Source of the DNA: an uncultured Pelagibacteraceae bacterium
Lineage (GTDB): Bacteria; Pseudomonadota; Alphaproteobacteria; Pelagibacterales; Pelagibacteraceae
Direction of reading: 5' to 3'
NCBI GenBank assembly: GCA_902541515.1
Contig: CACBRD010000002.1
Coordinates: forward strand, 1 to 64,000
DNA length: 64,000 bases
A model generated the notes under the pieces. That model ran no database searches. It was not told the DNA's origin and saw only the letters and a list, made by a program, of their open reading frames with translations. Each line of letters starts with the position of its first letter. Position 1 is the first letter of the stretch. Both the position numbers and the translations under genes were made by a program. Shown here in pieces: positions 38,096 through 47,980 of this stretch.

Positions 38096-40502
38096 CAGCT
38101 GTTAATGGAATTAGTTTGATGCTAAACATAAAATCCTCTTTTGGCTCTAAATCTCTATCTTGGTAATAAGTTTTGTTATATTTTATCCCTGCTATCAAAC
38201 AATCATTTTTGTACTCATAAATCAAATCATAGTATTCGGTTAAATCAATTTCTCTATTTTGTCTTGTTTTAAATGTGAAAAAGTTTCGCTCATCGAAATT
38301 AAAAGTGGTAACATTTTCTAATATATTTGAACTTCCAATTTCACCATCTTCCTCAATATAATTAAATCTAGTTATAAAATTATTCTTTGAAATTTTTGTT
38401 CCAAAAGAATTATACTGAATTTGATCAAGATCATGATTTACTGAAAATTCATAATCAAAACTTATATTATTATTAAGGTTATTTGTTATTTTACCAAAAT
38501 AATTAGATTTTTTTTTGTTTAGAGAACTATTAGTTGGAATATTTTCGTCAGATTTATTTCTTAAAACAGTCCCAAGTTTAAAATCAAAATACTTATTTAT
38601 GTCATTAATCTTTTCTTTCCTATATTCAACTCCTAAGGTTAAACTCTTTCCAGACTCAAGTGTATCTATTAAACCTAATCTGTTAATATCAAATATATTA
38701 TCATTATTAATTTTTCTATTTTCATCTTTATACCCTTTCATATCTGATGGATTTATTCTTAAAGATATTTTTGGGTTTAAATTATTTACGTAATTATCGC
38801 TTATGTTAATAAGTGGAAAACTTGAGACTAACTCAAAAATATTCATAAATTTAATATGTGGACTCGAGTCATACTCAATGTTATTTTTTCCTGCTGTAAT
38901 AGTATTTTTTAAATAATAATTAAAATTATTTTTAATTCCATTTTTGGAGAAATAATCAAAACTTTGAATATTTAAATTATTTATCATTCTTGATCTCAAA
39001 CTGTTTGTGTCTTTTAGAATATTATCCCCTTGTGAATAAAAATTAAAAGATGCAAAATTATAGTTGTTAAAAAAACCACTTGAAAAATTATAATATGGTA
39101 AAACATACTGATAACGATCACTATTTTGCTTAGATAAATCTTCATAAGCTGTAAAACCAGTGTTAAATGAATATTCTTCATTTTCTAGATTTAAATCTAA
39201 ATCGGAGGTCAATATGTCAAAATTTTTAGGTTTTAAATCTGTGTTAACTATATTTGTATCAAAAACCTTCAGGTATGTATCGTTATTTACTTTTTGAAAT
39301 GATATATTTAATGAACTTTCAATAAAATTCTCAAAATTTAAATCCATTTGATACTTAGAGAAAATATGTGTTAGTGTATTTTTTTTATTGGATTTTTTAG
39401 ATTTATAACCATCTACAATGTTGAAGTCTGTTATAAAAAATGAATTTTTATTTTGTTGCCTATATTCATTTTGAAACATAAAAATATCCTTATCAAAAAA
39501 AGTGGGTTTAAAAGTAAAGTCTCTATTGATTGATGTAGCATAAAAATATGGTATCTGTAAGGATGATCCTAAGATATTTGAGTTATTAATGTGTGGTACC
39601 AAAAAACCTGATTGTCTTTTTACAGTTGGCCCAGGGTGAAAAAATTTTGGAAAATATATTACGGGAATATCGTAAATTTTTACCAGGGCATTATCATAAT
39701 TTATTTGTTTCTTGTTTTTATCGTAAGTAATTTTTTCTGCCTGAATAGTCCAAGGCGGGCATTTATCATTTTTTTTACAGCTCGTGAATACACCTTTATT
39801 TATCGTAGTAATACCATTCTTACTTGTTGAAGAGATCCCACTAAACCTCGGGTCGTTTTTTTTATTACCAAAAATATCTTTTTTAAAGCTAATATCTATA
39901 TCTTGAGCAATATAATTTTGGTTTTCTAGGTCAAAAACAGCACTTTTAAAAAAATATCTATCACTAAATGGTTGATCAAATTTTGTATTAATGAAAATAT
40001 TTTTTCCTTTTAGAATTTTTTCATTTAAAGAGTAACTAAAATTATCAATTTCATATCTAGTTTTGTTTGCCTTATCTAATATTGTTCCCCCCACGTCTGA
40101 ACTGACAATCGACTCATTTCTGAATATTGTTACATCTTCAGTTTCAAATTCAAAATTAGTTTCAATCAAAGCATTTGATTTACCTTTAATTTCAATCTTC
40201 TCCTTATTTTTTTCATATAAAATATTTTGTGCAGAAAAATTATAATCGTTAATTCTGTCTTCAATTATAATATTTCCTTGTGCTTCAATAATATTTTTTA
40301 TTTTGTCAAACAAAAATTCATCAGCAGTAATTGTAACACCATCATTGGTGGTTATTATCCCTCTATTTTTACCAATTATCTTATCACCTCCATCTAGAAT
40401 TTCTATTTCAGAAACATCAAAACTAATTTGATCATCACTATTAGCTTTAAAAATAATTAGATTAAAAATTATTACTAAGATTATTATAATTTTATTTTTC
40501 AT
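38073..40502 (-). CDS. lptD: LPS-assembly protein LptD
   Basis: 809 aa with LptA-like N-terminus (DGVTITADEFLFDKIKNIIEAQGNIIIED) and SGFLVPHINNSNILGSSLQIPYFYATSINRDFTFKPTFF. Confidence 0.93.
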   Translation of the reverse strand: MKNKIIIILVIIFNLIIFKANSDDQISFDVSEIEILDGGDKIIGKNRGIITTNDGVTITADEFLFDKIKNIIEAQGNIIIEDRINDYNFSAQNILYEKNKEKIEIKGKSNALIETNFEFETEDVTIFRNESIVSSDVGGTILDKANKTRYEIDNFSYSLNEKILKGKNIFINTKFDQPFSDRYFFKSAVFDLENQNYIAQDIDISFKKDIFGNKKNDPRFSGISSTSKNGITTINKGVFTSCKKNDKCPPWTIQAEKITYDKNKKQINYDNALVKIYDIPVIYFPKFFHPGPTVKRQSGFLVPHINNSNILGSSLQIPYFYATSINRDFTFKPTFFDKDIFMFQNEYRQQNKNSFFITDFNIVDGYKSKKSNKKNTLTHIFSKYQMDLNFENFIESSLNISFQKVNNDTYLKVFDTNIVNTDLKPKNFDILTSDLDLNLENEEYSFNTGFTAYEDLSKQNSDRYQYVLPYYNFSSGFFNNYNFASFNFYSQGDNILKDTNSLRSRMINNLNIQSFDYFSKNGIKNNFNYYLKNTITAGKNNIEYDSSPHIKFMNIFELVSSFPLINISDNYVNNLNPKISLRINPSDMKGYKDENRKINNDNIFDINRLGLIDTLESGKSLTLGVEYRKEKINDINKYFDFKLGTVLRNKSDENIPTNSSLNKKKSNYFGKITNNLNNNISFDYEFSVNHDLDQIQYNSFGTKISKNNFITRFNYIEEDGEIGSSNILENVTTFNFDERNFFTFKTRQNREIDLTEYYDLIYEYKNDCLIAGIKYNKTYYQDRDLEPKEDFMFSIKLIPLTAVEQKFAN

Positions 40503-41565
40503 TTATATTTTTTATCAAAAAAGAATTAATTATAGCCAATATTATCAGAGGTATTAAAATTGAACTAACAACGTTTATTTTTTCAGATGTACCTAAAATA
40601 TAAAAAAAGTTATTAACATAATAAATAATAACTGACAAAAAGAGACCAACAATTACTTTAAGACTTTTATTTTTAAAGGTTTTAGTATTCATCATTATTA
40701 TTGCTGAAAAAATAAACATCAAAATAAAATAAAAAGGAAATGAAATTAACTTAAGAATTTGAAGATCTATCTCAGTGAGGGAATAATTGAGCTTTTTATA
40801 ATTCTTTCTCATCTCAATTAATTCTGTGAATGATAAAGATGACATATTTGAAAATAAATTTTGAATCAATTCATAATCAAAATTAGTTTTAAATTTTAAT
40901 TTTTTTACGATTTTTTTGTTATTTTGAACATAAATCTCTGCATCATCAATTACCCACTCTTTATTCTTGATATTAATTTTCTTACTTTTAATGTTTCTTA
41001 TTATCTCAAAATTTTTATCAAATTCAGAAATATAGGCATTTAAAAGTTCATTTTTATTAAAAGAGCTTGCATTTATCATGAGTATATTTTCATTATATAT
41101 ATCTTTTATCCATAAACCATTATTAGTTATAACCGCCAGATATTTTTTATCCTCTGTATAATTAGATTTTAAACCAAGATATAAATTTTTTAGATTTGAT
41201 GAAAAATTATAAAAAATAGAAATTATCAAAACACCCACAAAAAAAGTTGTAAATGCTAATATAGAAAAGATTTTTGAATTTTTTAAACCAGAATATTTGA
41301 AAATATTAATCTCATTATTTGCAAAAAGTGTATTAAAAAAAAATTGTGTAGATATCAAAAAAATAAATGGAAACATTTCAAAGACAAAAATTGGGGTATT
41401 TATAAGTGACAAATAAAGAGGGAAGTAATTATCCACCTCTGTCTGTTTAAAAAACTCTAATTCAGTTAGTAGATTTAGAATATATATCAAAGAAAAAAAA
41501 ATAAAAAATACATTTAAAATAGAATACAAATAAGTTTTGATGAGAAATTTTGTGTAGGTGTTCAT
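40492..41565 (-). CDS. lptG: LPS export permease LptG (YjgP/YjgQ family)
   Basis: YjgP/Q topology; NTPIFVFEMFPFIFLISTQFFFNTLFANNEINIFKYSGLKNSKIF; beside lptF and lptD. Confidence 0.87.
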   Translation of the reverse strand: MNTYTKFLIKTYLYSILNVFFIFFSLIYILNLLTELEFFKQTEVDNYFPLYLSLINTPIFVFEMFPFIFLISTQFFFNTLFANNEINIFKYSGLKNSKIFSILAFTTFFVGVLIISIFYNFSSNLKNLYLGLKSNYTEDKKYLAVITNNGLWIKDIYNENILMINASSFNKNELLNAYISEFDKNFEIIRNIKSKKINIKNKEWVIDDAEIYVQNNKKIVKKLKFKTNFDYELIQNLFSNMSSLSFTELIEMRKNYKKLNYSLTEIDLQILKLISFPFYFILMFIFSAIIMMNTKTFKNKSLKVIVGLFLSVIIYYVNNFFYILGTSEKINVVSSILIPLIILAIINSFLIKNINEK

Positions 41566-42698
41566 TTAATTATTTTTATGTTTTTGAATTGTGACAAATA
41601 ATTATAATATAGACTTATTACTAAAATTATTGGAATTAAGAAAAATTTTATATTTTTTTGAAAATCTTCATTAATAAATCTTAGAGTCATTTCCGAAAGA
41701 ATTATTGTGGACAGACCAATTAAAAAAATAAAAAATCTATATCTTAGATAATTTGTATTTTCTTTAGACTTAAATATAAGCAATGATGCAATAAGTATTA
41801 ATACTGGTATATAAAGTGGAATTATAATTCGTTTGTATAATTCCTTTAATATATTATCAATATTATCAGTCTTGCAATTCTCAACTTGAAAATTCTCATT
41901 TATTTTAAGAAAATTTAAATTCATCAAATTGTGATAACATTTAATCAGATCTAAGGTTCCCACTTCTTGAGTTTTTTTGTAGGTAGTAGTATTATCTTCA
42001 AAATTGCTTAAGTTAAAATCTGTTTTTTTAAATTTAAAATTTGTGATTTTATCATTAATAACACTTATAGTTTCACCGAAATTAAGTTCTAAAAATTGAC
42101 TATTACCAATTTTTTTAAATCTACCTTCTTTTGCAAAAGTTATCTGAAAATTCTCTGCTGAACCTTTCTTAAGATATATTTCTTTCAAATTTCCAAGATC
42201 ATCTTTAGAGTCACTATAAATTGTTAGACCTTTAATTGCATCATTGAAAATTCTAGGTTTAATAAAGTTTTCTAAATAATTATATGAAGAAGTTCTTAAA
42301 AATGATCTTGCTAAATCCTGACTTTTAGGAACGACAAAAGCTGTAAGAAGTATTTGAAATAACATAATAAATAATGAAAATTTTATAAAAAAATTGATTA
42401 AATCAAGTTTGTTTATGCCGAAATTCCAAAAAATAATTAATTCATTTTTTAATTCGTATTTACTTAGGACGTAAAGAAAACTGAAAAATAATACAAATGG
42501 TACTAACTTACTGATTACTTTTGGAAAATTTAACAAAGAAAAATTGAGATAAACTAAATAATTTCTTCCATCTTCAACTATAATATCTAAGAAATTAACG
42601 GCCTGGAAGACCCATATAATAATCCCTGTAGAAAAAAGAGTTATCAGAAAAAAAACTAAACAATCGAGAAGAAGTTTTCTAAATAATATTTTTTTCAT
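41562..42698 (-). CDS. lptF: LPS export permease LptF (YjgP/YjgQ family)
   Basis: FPKVISKLVPFVLFFSFLYVLSKYELKNELIIFWNFGINKLDLI; beside lptG. Confidence 0.87.
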   Translation of the reverse strand: MKKILFRKLLLDCLVFFLITLFSTGIIIWVFQAVNFLDIIVEDGRNYLVYLNFSLLNFPKVISKLVPFVLFFSFLYVLSKYELKNELIIFWNFGINKLDLINFFIKFSLFIMLFQILLTAFVVPKSQDLARSFLRTSSYNYLENFIKPRIFNDAIKGLTIYSDSKDDLGNLKEIYLKKGSAENFQITFAKEGRFKKIGNSQFLELNFGETISVINDKITNFKFKKTDFNLSNFEDNTTTYKKTQEVGTLDLIKCYHNLMNLNFLKINENFQVENCKTDNIDNILKELYKRIIIPLYIPVLILIASLLIFKSKENTNYLRYRFFIFLIGLSTIILSEMTLRFINEDFQKNIKFFLIPIILVISLYYNYLSQFKNIKIIK

Positions 42699-42780
42699 TG
42701 AAATCTATCAAAATATATTTATATATTTTCAACTATTAGTTTACAATTTAAATACAACTCAAAGTACATATATATAAAAA

Positions 42781-44250
42781 ATGTCAATAAAAATAAGTAT
42801 TAGAAATAGTTTAAATCCAAAAACTGTTAAAAATCATGTATTTTTCACTAATAAACATTTTCGAATTAGCGAAATAAGTAAACTTCCATTATCAAAATAT
42901 TCTAGTTTTATAAATAAGTCATTAAGTTCTAGTGAGCTAGGTAATAAAAATTTTTTATCGTTAGATATAAATGCTTCTCAAAAAGTTATTTTGATAAAAA
43001 TTAAAGATAATCAATCACCGCTTGATATCGAAAAAATTGGAGCTGAATTTTATGTATATTTAAGATCAAATTTGTTCTTAAAGACAAACTTTTATGAACA
43101 AAATATAAGGAGTACTTTTCCTAAAAATAAATTCTTTTTTGATCAATTCGCACAAGGTCTTCAACTTAAATCATATGAATTCAATAAATATAAATCTAAA
43201 AGTAAAGAAAAAAAATATGATATTGAAGTTTTAAATAAAAACAAATCTTTTCAATTTAACAAAAATAAGAAATATAAATCTCTGATTGAAGGCACTAATT
43301 TAACAAAAGATCTTGTTTCGGAACCTGGAAATATTCTTCATCCAGACGAATATGCAAATAGATTATTAAAGCTTAGAAAATTTGGTCTTAAAGTAAACGT
43401 ATATGACAAAAAAAAATTAAAAAAGCTTGGTATGAATGCTCTTTTAGGAGTTGGTCAAGGAAGTATAAGAGGATCATATCTTGTTACTTTAGAGTGGAAA
43501 GGTAGTAAAGCAAAAAAGAAACCATTAGCATTTGTTGGAAAAGGAGTTTGTTTTGATACCGGTGGTATTTCTCTTAAACCTGCAAAATTTATGGAAGATA
43601 TGACTTATGATATGGCTGGTTCTGCTGTTGTTGTAGGTTTGATGAAAAATCTTGCATTAAGGAAAGCAAAAATAAATGCAATTGGAGTTGTGGGTCTTGT
43701 TGAAAATATGCCTGGTGGTAATGCTCAAAGACCTGGTGATATAGTAAAATCTTACAGTGGTAAGACAATTGAAGTTTTGAATACAGATGCTGAGGGAAGA
43801 TTAGTTTTAGCTGATGCACTTACATACACAGAAAAAAAATATAAGCCTGAATTTATTATTGATTTAGCAACTTTGACAGGAGCAATTATAGTTTCTTTAG
43901 GTTCTGAATTTGCAGGACTTTTTTCAAATAATGATAAGTTGTCCAAACAATTGTTTGATGCGGGTCAGAAAGTTGGTGAGAGGGTATGGAGAATGCCACT
44001 TGATAAAAATTATGATAAATTAATAAATTCTAAAAATGCTGATATGCAAAACATTAATTATGTTGGAGGAGCTGGCTCAACTACTGCAGCACAATTTTTA
44101 CAGAGATTCATACTTAATAAAACCCCTTGGGCACATTTAGATATAGCGGGTATGGCATTTTCAAAATATGGAGGTGCATTAAATTCTGAGGGTGCAACTG
44201 GATTTGGAGTTAGATTATTAAATCAATTAATTGAAGATTATTATGAGTAA
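42781..44250 (+). CDS. pepA: Leucyl aminopeptidase (M17)
   Basis: VGKGVCFDTGGISLKPAKFMEDMTYDMAGSA, NTDAEGRLVLADALTY. Confidence 0.96.
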   Translation: MSIKISIRNSLNPKTVKNHVFFTNKHFRISEISKLPLSKYSSFINKSLSSSELGNKNFLSLDINASQKVILIKIKDNQSPLDIEKIGAEFYVYLRSNLFLKTNFYEQNIRSTFPKNKFFFDQFAQGLQLKSYEFNKYKSKSKEKKYDIEVLNKNKSFQFNKNKKYKSLIEGTNLTKDLVSEPGNILHPDEYANRLLKLRKFGLKVNVYDKKKLKKLGMNALLGVGQGSIRGSYLVTLEWKGSKAKKKPLAFVGKGVCFDTGGISLKPAKFMEDMTYDMAGSAVVVGLMKNLALRKAKINAIGVVGLVENMPGGNAQRPGDIVKSYSGKTIEVLNTDAEGRLVLADALTYTEKKYKPEFIIDLATLTGAIIVSLGSEFAGLFSNNDKLSKQLFDAGQKVGERVWRMPLDKNYDKLINSKNADMQNINYVGGAGSTTAAQFLQRFILNKTPWAHLDIAGMAFSKYGGALNSEGATGFGVRLLNQLIEDYYE

Positions 44251-44653
44251 CACTGAACAAACTTTATCAATTATAAAACCAGATGCAGTAGAAAGAAACC
44301 TGGATAATGAAATTAAACAAATGTTTATAAAAAATGGATTTAATATATTTAAAGAAAAAAAAATCCAAATAGAAAAATCAGAAGCTGAAAAATTTTATAA
44401 AGTTCATGAGACAAAACCATTTTATAATGACTTATGTTCATATCTTTCATCAGGCCCAATAATTGCAATAATACTTGAGAAAGAGAATGCTGTGGCTGAC
44501 AATAGAAAATTAATGGGAGCAACTAACCCTAATGATGCTATGGAAGGAACAATCAGGAAAAAATATGGAATTTCAATAGATAAAAATTCAGTACATGGTT
44601 CTGATAGTGTTGAAAATGCAAAAATTGAAATTGATTTTTTCTTTAAAGACTAA
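44231..44653 (+). CDS. ndk: Nucleoside diphosphate kinase
   Basis: QTLSIIKPDAVERNL, MGATNPNDAMEGTIRKKYGISIDKNSVHGSDS. Confidence 0.97.
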   Translation: MKIIMSNTEQTLSIIKPDAVERNLDNEIKQMFIKNGFNIFKEKKIQIEKSEAEKFYKVHETKPFYNDLCSYLSSGPIIAIILEKENAVADNRKLMGATNPNDAMEGTIRKKYGISIDKNSVHGSDSVENAKIEIDFFFKD

Positions 44654-45227
44654 CAAATATCTTGCTTATAGCTCTTGGATATAAAATATGCTCATGTTTT
44701 AATATTTTCTTTTGAAGAGATGAGGGTGTTTCTTTTTTTGATAACTTAACTTTTTTTTGAAGAATTATTTTTCCTGAGTCCAGTTTTGAGTTTACAAAAT
44801 GCACTGTACATCCCGAGTATTTTTCTTTATTTTGAATTGCTCTATGGTGTGTGTTTAATCCTTTGTATTTCGGTAATAAAGAAGGATGTATGTTCAAAAT
44901 TTTCCCTTTAAACTTTCTTATAAAATCTTTAGATAAAATTTTCATAAACCCTGCAAGACATATTAGTTTAATGTCATTTGACTTTAGGTCTTTTAATATT
45001 TTTTTTTCTGAGATTTTTTTTTTATCATAATTATAAACCTTTTTTTTAATCTTATAAAGTTTTGCAAATTTAAGTCCTTTTGCTTTTACATTATTCGAAA
45101 CAATTAAATTTACCTCAATTGGAGAAAATTTTTTTAAAGAAAATTTTATTAGATTTTTTAAATTACTTCCTGTACCAGAAATAAAAACCGCAGTTCTTAT
45201 TTTCTTAGGACCAATTAATTTTACCAT
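44643..45227 (-). CDS. purN: Phosphoribosylglycinamide formyltransferase
   Basis: TAVFISGTGSNLKNLI, LAGFMKILSKDFIRKFKGKILNIHPSLLPKYKGLNTHHRAIQ. Confidence 0.96.
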   Translation of the reverse strand: MVKLIGPKKIRTAVFISGTGSNLKNLIKFSLKKFSPIEVNLIVSNNVKAKGLKFAKLYKIKKKVYNYDKKKISEKKILKDLKSNDIKLICLAGFMKILSKDFIRKFKGKILNIHPSLLPKYKGLNTHHRAIQNKEKYSGCTVHFVNSKLDSGKIILQKKVKLSKKETPSSLQKKILKHEHILYPRAISKIFVSL

Positions 45228-46233
45228 TCAATTTTATCTTTTTTGAATTTTTTGATATTTTGCCAATCACGTAAGGTTTATAATCTTTAGAAAAATGTTT
45301 ATTAATTTTTTTTAGATTTTTTGGATTTATTATTAGACAAAAACCAACGCCACAATTAAAAGTTTTTAACATTTCGAAATCATTTATATGGTTTTTTTTT
45401 AACCATTTAAAGATTTTAAGAGGTTTAATCTTTTCTAAATCAATTTCTGCACAAAGATTATTTGGGATAACTCTTTTGATATTGTCTGGTAAACCTCCAC
45501 CAGTAATATTTGCACAACCATTTATTAGTTTCTTCTTAATGAGACTTAAAATTTCTTTAACATAAATCTTTGTTGGTTTTAGTAACTCTTTTTTTAAAAA
45601 AATATTTTTATTTATTGTTATATTTTTTCTTTTAATAATATTTCTAACTAATGAGTAACCATTTGAATGCAGGCCACTTGATGGAATTGCTAAAATAAGA
45701 TTATTTTCTTTGATATCATTTTTATTTAAAATTTTTTTTTGTTCAACTAATCCAACTGCAAAACCTGCAATATCAAATTTATTTTTTTCATATGTATCGG
45801 GCATTTCAGCTGTTTCGCCACCTACTAAATCACAACCTGATATATTACATCCTTTAACAATTCCTTTGATGATTGATTTTAGTTTCGGTAAATTAATTTT
45901 GTTAATTGAAATATAATCTAAGAAAAAAAAGGGAGTTGCACCTTGAACTATCAAATCATTTACACTCATCGCAACTAAATCGATACCGATTGTATCAAAT
46001 TTTTTTAAAAGATTTGCTATTTCTATTTTAGTACCAACCCCATCAGTGCATGCTACAATTTTTGGGTTTTTTAAATTTTTGGGAATGTTTGTTATAGAAC
46101 CAAAACCACCTATATTATTAAACTTTTTTTTGCCCTTTTTTTTTGATGAAATTGAAGATATGAACTTTATAAACTTATCTGCTGCCTTAATGTCAACGCC
46201 ACTTTTTTTGTATGTTAATAGATTTTTATTCAT
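45205..46233 (-). CDS. purM: Phosphoribosylformylglycinamidine cyclo-ligase
   Basis: TYKKSGVDIKAADKFI, ACTDGVGTKIEIA, LVGGETAEMPDTY. Confidence 0.97.
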   Translation of the reverse strand: MNKNLLTYKKSGVDIKAADKFIKFISSISSKKKGKKKFNNIGGFGSITNIPKNLKNPKIVACTDGVGTKIEIANLLKKFDTIGIDLVAMSVNDLIVQGATPFFFLDYISINKINLPKLKSIIKGIVKGCNISGCDLVGGETAEMPDTYEKNKFDIAGFAVGLVEQKKILNKNDIKENNLILAIPSSGLHSNGYSLVRNIIKRKNITINKNIFLKKELLKPTKIYVKEILSLIKKKLINGCANITGGGLPDNIKRVIPNNLCAEIDLEKIKPLKIFKWLKKNHINDFEMLKTFNCGVGFCLIINPKNLKKINKHFSKDYKPYVIGKISKNSKKIKLNGKINWS

Positions 46234-46244
46234 TATTATAAAGT

Positions 46245-47321
46245 ATGATAATTAGATTTAAAAATTTTTCATATTTTTTATATATTTTTTTTACAATTCT
46301 ATCTTTAAATATATTTTTTTTTTCCACAGCTAAAGTTGAGGCAAAATCTTTTGATATAAATAATATTGAAATTTCAAAGCCGTTTGAAATAAATTTTGAT
46401 AAAAATAAGGTTATAGATGATGGTTTTGTTAAAGCTTTTTCAAGATTAATCTCAACTATTACAGTTTCTTCAGATCAAGAAATTATTAAAGGAATAAAAT
46501 TGGCTGAAATAAAAGGAATGATAGAGTCTTTTTCTGTAAAAGAGGAAAAGTTTATTGATGAGACTTATTATGTAAATTTGGGTGTCGCTTTTAATAAAAA
46601 AAAAATTTTCAATTACTTAGAAAATAAAAATGTGTTCCCATCAGTTCCAAGTAGAAAAAAATTCTTATTGTTTCCAATTATAATAGAGGAAAAAAATGAC
46701 AATTTAATAGCCTTTTCAGAAAATAACTTATTTAACAATTGGAATAAGTATAATAAAGAATCATACCTTCTAGAGTATCTTTTACCGACCGAAGATCTAG
46801 AAGATTTAAATCTCATAAAAAAAAATTACGAGACAATTGAAAAATATGATTTCGAAGAGATTACTAGAAAATATAATCTAGATGACTCAATTGTAACTTT
46901 AGTTTTTAAAAATAATAATAATGTAAGAATTCTATCAAGAATTACAATTGAGGATAAAGTAGTTTTAAAAAATCTTTCATTTTCTGACATAAATTTTGAT
47001 GATGAAGACGATATTACAAATTTAATAGTTAAATTAAAAACAATTTACGAAGATCACTGGAAAATTTTCAATAGAATTAATACCTCAATTAAACTACCAA
47101 TATTTGTCAAATTAGACTCCGATGATAATTTGAAAGTTTCAAATTTTGAAAAAATATTAAATGATATAAATTTAGTATATGATTATTTTGTTTTAAAATT
47201 TGATAAAAACCATATCTATTATCAAATTATTTTTAACGGTAACCCAAACATATTTTTAAAATTAATGAAAGATAAAAATTTTGTTTTTAGCACTCAAAAT
47301 AAGACATGGATTTTACAATGA
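46245..47321 (+). CDS. DUF2066 domain-containing protein
   Basis: DDGFVKAFSRLISTITVSSDQ...EEKFIDETYYVNLGVAFNKKKIFNYLENKNV; between purM and hda-like gene as in other Alphaproteobacteria. Confidence 0.75.
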   Translation: MIIRFKNFSYFLYIFFTILSLNIFFFSTAKVEAKSFDINNIEISKPFEINFDKNKVIDDGFVKAFSRLISTITVSSDQEIIKGIKLAEIKGMIESFSVKEEKFIDETYYVNLGVAFNKKKIFNYLENKNVFPSVPSRKKFLLFPIIIEEKNDNLIAFSENNLFNNWNKYNKESYLLEYLLPTEDLEDLNLIKKNYETIEKYDFEEITRKYNLDDSIVTLVFKNNNNVRILSRITIEDKVVLKNLSFSDINFDDEDDITNLIVKLKTIYEDHWKIFNRINTSIKLPIFVKLDSDDNLKVSNFEKILNDINLVYDYFVLKFDKNHIYYQIIFNGNPNIFLKLMKDKNFVFSTQNKTWILQ

Positions 47322-47980
47322 AAGATATAGATCAAGAAATTATCAAATTTAATTATGATGGTAATTTTAAAGAAGATGATTTTTATGTATCAAAAAGTAA
47401 TAAGCAAATATTTGATTTATTAAACAAATGGCCTAAATGGGAAAAAAATTTTCTCAATATCAGTGGTGAAAAATTTTCTGGAAAGACACATTTAATTAAT
47501 ATTTTTTTAAAAAAATATAAAGGAACTAAAATTGAAGCTAATTTATTGTGTGATTACGATTTTAAAAAAATAAAAATCTTCCAAAATATTATTTTAGAAA
47601 ATGTATCTGAAAATATAAATGAAAATTTATTTTTTACTCTGTGTAATATAGTTGAACAAGATAACAAATATTTAATAGTTACATCTGAAAGTTCTATTGT
47701 AAATATTGATTTTAAGTTGAAAGATTTAAAATCAAGATCAAAAAATTTTTTACTTCAAAACATTGGTAAACCTGATGATGAACTTTTATTCGCTCTTATT
47801 TTAAAAAATTTATCTGATCGTCAAATATCAATAGATAAAAAATTAATTGACTATATAATTAAAAGAATTGATAGATCATATGGAAAAATAGTTGATTTTA
47901 TATATAAAATCGACGAAGTAAGTTTAAAAAAAAAAAGATCTATAAATTTAAGTACAATTAAAGAAGTATTGGGAGAATAA
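47306..47980 (+). CDS. DnaA-related regulatory protein (HdaA-like)
   Basis: QEIIKFNYDGNFKEDDFYVSKSNKQIFDLLNKWPKWEKNFLNISGEKFSGKTHLINIF: DnaA-type AAA+ fold, no DNA-binding domain; start possibly 47318. Confidence 0.8.
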   Translation: MDFTMKDIDQEIIKFNYDGNFKEDDFYVSKSNKQIFDLLNKWPKWEKNFLNISGEKFSGKTHLINIFLKKYKGTKIEANLLCDYDFKKIKIFQNIILENVSENINENLFFTLCNIVEQDNKYLIVTSESSIVNIDFKLKDLKSRSKNFLLQNIGKPDDELLFALILKNLSDRQISIDKKLIDYIIKRIDRSYGKIVDFIYKIDEVSLKKKRSINLSTIKEVLGE

